Source: Aeromicrobium sp. Leaf245
GTDB taxonomy: Bacteria > Actinomycetota > Actinomycetes > Propionibacteriales > Nocardioidaceae
Assembly (NCBI RefSeq): GCF_942548115.1
Contig: NZ_OW824151.1
Span: forward strand, 1,612,001-1,676,000
Length of the DNA stretch: 64,000 nucleotides
Reading direction: 5' to 3'
Numbering within the stretch: the stretch's first letter is position 1; every line of letters starts with the position of its first letter. Shown piece by piece: positions 60,812-64,000 of the stretch. Both the position numbers and the translations under genes were made by a program. The notes beneath the pieces are model-generated. The model did no database searches, was not told the DNA's origin, and worked only from the letters and a program-made list of their open reading frames with translations.

Positions 60812-63574
60812 TCAGGCGTCGCCGCCTTCCTGGACCACACCCTGCGTGGCCGTCGGGTCGTCGATCTTCAGCCGCGTGAACGCGTCGCGCACCACGGACT
60901 GCTCGACGAGCTCCTGCTGGGCCAGGCTCTGCAGCACCGACACCACGATCGACTCGGCGTCGATCTGGAACACGCGACGGGCCGCGGCACGCGTGTCGGC
61001 GAAGCCGAAGCCGTCGGCGCCCAGGGACTGCCACGGGCCGGGGACCCAGCGCGCGATCTGGTCGGGCACGGCGCGCATGTAGTCGCTCACCGCGAGCGTG
61101 ACCGAGGCGTGGTCCATCAGCTGCGTGGTGATCCACGGGACCTTCTGGTACTCGCCCGGGTTGTTGAGGTTCCACTTCTCGGCCTGCACGGCGTCGCGGG
61201 CGAGCTCGTTCCACGACGTGACCGACCACACGTCGGCGGCGACGTCGTAGTCCTCGGCCAGCATCTCCTGGGCGCGCAGCGCCCAGGGCAGGGCCACGCC
61301 GGAGGCCATGATGCGGGCCCGGTGCGAGCCCTTGGTGGCGGGGCGGTAGCGGTAGGCGCCCTTCAGCAGGGCGTCGACGTCGAGGTCGTCGGGCTCGACC
61401 GGCTGCACGATCGGCTCGTTGTAGACGGTCAGGTAGTAGATGACGTCCTCACCCTGGGGGTGGTCGTCCGTGGAGCCGTACATGCGCTCCATGCCGTCGC
61501 GCACGATGTGGGCGATCTCGTACCCGAACGCCGGGTCGTAGTGCACCACGGCGGGGTTGGTCTGGGCGATCAGCGGCGAGTGGCCGTCGGCGTGCTGCAG
61601 GCCCTCGCCCGTCAGCGTCGTGCGGCCGGCGGTGGCGCCCACGAGGAAGCCGCGCGCGAGCTGGTCGGCCATGGCCCAGATGGAGTCGGCGGTCCGCTGG
61701 AACCCGAACATCGAGTAGAACATGTAGACCGGGATCATCGGCTCGCCGTGCGTGGAGTACGCGCTGCCGGCGGCGATCGCCGAGGCCATGGCCCCGGCCT
61801 CGCTGATGCCCTCGTGCAGCAGCTGGCCCTGGGCCGACTCCTTGTAGGCGAGCAGCAGCTTGCGGTCGACGGCCTCGTACGTCTGGCCGGCCGGGTTGTA
61901 GATCTTCGCCGACGGGAACATCGAGTCCATGCCGAACGTGCGGTACTCGTCGGGGGCGATCGGCACGACGCGGCGCCCGATCTCCGGATCCTTCATGAGG
62001 TCGCGCAGGAGCCGCACGAACGCCATCGTGGTGGCGATCTGCTGCTTGCCCGACCCCTTCGACAGCGCCGAGTAGGAGTCCGGCTCGGGCAGCTTGACCG
62101 AGACGGGGTCGACGATGCGCTGGGGGAGACCGCCGCCGAGCGCGTCGCGGCGGGCGCGCATGTACTGCATCTCCTCGCTGTCGTGCCCGGGGTGGTAGAA
62201 CGGCGCGAGGTCGTCGCCGTCGATCTGCTCGTCGGAGACGGGGATGTTCAACCGGTCGCGGAAGCCCTTGAGGTCGTCCTTGGTGAGCTTCTTCATCTGG
62301 TGGGTGGCGTTGCGTCCCTGGAAGGACTCGAGCAGCCAGCCCTTGATGGTGTGGGCCAGGATGACGGTCGGCTGGCCCGTGTGCTTCTGCGCCGCATCGA
62401 ACGCGGCGTAGACCTTGCGGTAGTCGTGGCCGCCGCGGGGCAGGCGCTCGATGTCCTCGTCGCTGAGGTGCTCGACCATGGCCCGTAGACGCGGGTCGGG
62501 GCCGAAGAAGTTCTCGCGGTTGTAGGCGCCGGACTCCACCGAGAGGGTCTGGAACTCACCGTCGGGGGTGCGGTTCATCTGGTTGACCAGCACGCCGTCG
62601 ACGTCGCGGGCGAGCAGGTCGTCCCACTCGCGGCCCCAGACGACCTTGATGACGTTCCACCCGGCGCCGCGGAAGTACGACTCCAGCTCCTGGATGATCT
62701 TGCCGTTGCCGCGCACCGGGCCGTCGAGCTGCTGCAGGTTGCAGTTGATGACGAAGGTCAGGTTGTCGAGCTCCTCGCGTGCCGCGAGGCCGATCGCCCC
62801 GAGCGACTCGGGCTCGCCCATCTCGCCGTCACCGAGGAACGTCCACACGTGCTGCTGGCTGGTGTCCTTGATGCCCCGGTCGTGCAGGTAGCGGTTGAAC
62901 CGCGCCTGGTAGATCGAGTTGATGCCACCGAGGCCCATCGAGACCGTGGGGAACTCCCAGTAGTCGGGCATGAGCCGGGGGTGGGGGTACGACGACAGAC
63001 CCTTGCCGGCTCCGTGGGAGTGCTCCTGGCGGAAGCGGTCGAGCTGCTCCTCGGTGAAGCGACCCTCGAGGTAGGACCGGGCGTAGATGCCCGGCGCGGC
63101 GTGACCCTGGAAGTAGATGTGGTCACCACCGCCGGGGTGGTTCTTGCCGCGGAAGAAGTGGTTGAAGCCGACCTCGTAGAGGCTGGCCGCCGACTGGTAG
63201 CTGGCGATGTGGCCGCCGACGCCGAGCCCGGGCCGGTTGGCACGCGAGACCATGACGGCGGCGTTCCAGCGGATGTAGGAACGGATGCGACGCTCGATCG
63301 CCTCGTTGCCGGGGAACCACGGCTCGTGCTCGGGCGGGATGCTGTTGATGAAGTCGGTGCTGCGCAGCGCGGGGACGCCCACGTTCTGCTCACGCGCGCG
63401 CTCGAGCAGCTTGAGCATCACGTAGCGCGCACGGGACCGGCCACGCTCGTCGACCATCTGGTCGAGCGAGTCGAGCCACTCGGCCGTCTCGTCGGGGTCG
63501 ATGTCGGGAAGCTGGGTCGGCAGCCCCTCGTGGATGACGGCGGGACGTTCGGTGGGGGACTGGCCGGTGGGCAT
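60812..63574 (-). CDS. aceE: Pyruvate dehydrogenase E1 component, homodimeric type
   Basis: 920 residues. Decarboxylates pyruvate with thiamine diphosphate and acetylates E2, feeding acetyl-CoA to the TCA cycle and lipids. [17 protein letters not shown] with VINCNLQQ is the ThDP/Mg motif; HISYQSAAS-like N-terminal and [31 protein letters not shown] are the E1 signatures; [19 protein letters not shown] closes the active site. The ATG is preceded by AGGAG at 6 nt; the frame continues 84 nt upstream. Monocistronic; E2/E3 are not in the window. Confidence 0.98.
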   Translation of the reverse strand: MPTGQSPTERPAVIHEGLPTQLPDIDPDETAEWLDSLDQMVDERGRSRARYVMLKLLERAREQNVGVPALRSTDFINSIPPEHEPWFPGNEAIERRIRSYIRWNAAVMVSRANRPGLGVGGHIASYQSAASLYEVGFNHFFRGKNHPGGGDHIYFQGHAAPGIYARSYLEGRFTEEQLDRFRQEHSHGAGKGLSSYPHPRLMPDYWEFPTVSMGLGGINSIYQARFNRYLHDRGIKDTSQQHVWTFLGDGEMGEPESLGAIGLAAREELDNLTFVINCNLQQLDGPVRGNGKIIQELESYFRGAGWNVIKVVWGREWDDLLARDVDGVLVNQMNRTPDGEFQTLSVESGAYNRENFFGPDPRLRAMVEHLSDEDIERLPRGGHDYRKVYAAFDAAQKHTGQPTVILAHTIKGWLLESFQGRNATHQMKKLTKDDLKGFRDRLNIPVSDEQIDGDDLAPFYHPGHDSEEMQYMRARRDALGGGLPQRIVDPVSVKLPEPDSYSALSKGSGKQQIATTMAFVRLLRDLMKDPEIGRRVVPIAPDEYRTFGMDSMFPSAKIYNPAGQTYEAVDRKLLLAYKESAQGQLLHEGISEAGAMASAIAAGSAYSTHGEPMIPVYMFYSMFGFQRTADSIWAMADQLARGFLVGATAGRTTLTGEGLQHADGHSPLIAQTNPAVVHYDPAFGYEIAHIVRDGMERMYGSTDDHPQGEDVIYYLTVYNEPIVQPVEPDDLDVDALLKGAYRYRPATKGSHRARIMASGVALPWALRAQEMLAEDYDVAADVWSVTSWNELARDAVQAEKWNLNNPGEYQKVPWITTQLMDHASVTLAVSDYMRAVPDQIARWVPGPWQSLGADGFGFADTRAAARRVFQIDAESIVVSVLQSLAQQELVEQSVVRDAFTRLKIDDPTATQGVVQEGGDA

Positions 63575-63658
63575 GTGCAACTCCTGGGACGTCTTGTGGA
63601 CCTCTCCATCTTTCCACGCCGAGTTCGCTAGGGTGACACTGGCGGAGGTTGTGAACAT

Positions 63659-63696
63659 CTACCGATCAGTAGGTTTTTGGCCTACTTTTCAGTAGG
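63659..63696. promoter_or_regulatory. Candidate operator between aceE and the DUF3052 gene
   Basis: Two adjacent inverted repeats: CTAC-N6-GTAG (63659-63672) and CCTACT-N4-AGTAGG (63681-63696), with GTAGG half-sites 23 bp apart. This AT-rich patch stands out in the 227-bp divergent gap. It looks like a paired repressor site controlling aceE; the regulator is unknown. Confidence 0.55.
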
Positions 63697-63801
63697 TCCC
63701 GCACCGTCCGACACACCGATCGACACCCCGACCCACCCTGGCCCGCACCCCGTGCCAGAGTTGGTCCACACCACGCACGACGCAACCCCGAGGAGATCCC
63801 G

Positions 63802-64000
63802 TTGGACGCCGCGAGGCTGGGCTTCAGCCCCGACACCGTCATCCAGGAGCTGGGCTGGGACGAGGACGTCGACACCGAGCTCCGAACGGCCATCGAGGGC
63901 ATCGTCGGCCACGCGCTCGTCGACGGTGAGTCCGACGAGGTCGTCGACGGCGTCATCCTGTGGTGGCGCGACGACGACGGAGACCTCGTCGACGCGCTCT
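63802..64000 (+). CDS. DUF3052 family protein, 5' part only
   Basis: 66 codons to the window edge from a TTG preceded by GAGGAGATCCCG. LGFSPDTVIQELGWDEDVDTEL and VDGVILWWRDDDGDLVDAL identify DUF3052, an actinobacterial protein of unknown function found next to aceE. No ATG or GTG is available in the right place, so TTG is the likely start. Confidence 0.85.
   Translation, partial: MDAARLGFSPDTVIQELGWDEDVDTELRTAIEGIVGHALVDGESDEVVDGVILWWRDDDGDLVDAL

Overview
The window reads as chromosome of a high-GC actinobacterium. Codon third positions are almost all G or C, GTG starts are frequent, ribosomal proteins L28 and L32 are the cysteine-containing type, and the block ddl / DUF3515 / Lrp / thiL / rpmB / DAK / recG / rsmD / coaD / DUF177 / rpmF / rnc / mutM is a familiar actinobacterial order. 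DUF3145, DUF3052, a 920-residue AceE and leuCD beside an NdgR/LtbR-type IclR regulator fit the same group. A Nocardioidaceae-like member (Aeromicrobium or Nocardioides) is my inference; there is no rRNA gene to test it. Nearly everything is vertically inherited core genome, and I see no transposase, integrase, CRISPR array or phage block.

Layout. 1-3.3 kb: malonate module matB-matC with a divergent IclR regulator, then a glutathionyl-hydroquinone-reductase-like GST. 4.35-6.3 kb: leuA behind a leucine-codon leader peptide. 6.6-10.4 kb: a translationally coupled lysine catabolic operon (saccharopine/lysine dehydrogenase family, ALDH7-type dehydrogenase, 2-oxoadipate dioxygenase HglS). 10.4-15.2 kb: small genes around recO and uppS, including a VOC gene broken by an amber codon. 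15.2-17.9 kb: FAA hydrolase, gltX and three tRNA genes (Gln, Glu, Glu). 17.95-18.86 kb: a gene-free, repeat-dense island. 18.9-21.7 kb: NYN/LOTUS protein and the alkA-ogt alkylation-repair pair. 21.7-24.6 kb: a sortase and a CHRD surface protein facing an ECF sigma/anti-sigma pair, with matching promoter-like sequences in both directions. 25-28 kb: ndgR and leuCD. 28-36.5 kb: lipoproteins, plsC-gpsA, a Cys/Met-metabolism PLP enzyme, ddl, thiL. 36.5-47 kb: amidase, rpmB, DAK kinase, recG-rsmD-coaD, dinB, DUF177-rpmF-rnc-mutM. 47-51.7 kb: phosphoesterase, dgt, dnaG and a short sigma factor running into tRNA-Asn. 51.8-57.2 kb: small genes, PIG-L deacetylase, DUF1624/DUF418 membrane protein, CmtR-CDF metal-efflux pair, tRNA-Ile2. 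57.3-64 kb: DUF3145, a membrane-tethered acyl-carrier-protein fusion, alpha/beta hydrolase, PAP2 enzyme, aceE and the start of a DUF3052 gene.

Four observations stand out. (1) About two dozen genes carry an NANNNT hexamer 6-8 nt before the start codon and no Shine-Dalgarno sequence, the signature of leaderless transcription; it also helps choose starts. (2) Two 114-bp palindromes of identical length and related sequence (18259-18372 and 34520-34633), plus an inverted pair of related hairpins (18399-18523), look like a REPIN-style family of mobile hairpins. (3) The sigma/anti-sigma locus has two divergent GAAC-N17-CGTA promoters pointing at sigma/anti-sigma and at CHRD/sortase. (4) An acyl carrier protein domain is fused through a membrane helix to an Ig-like extracellular domain.
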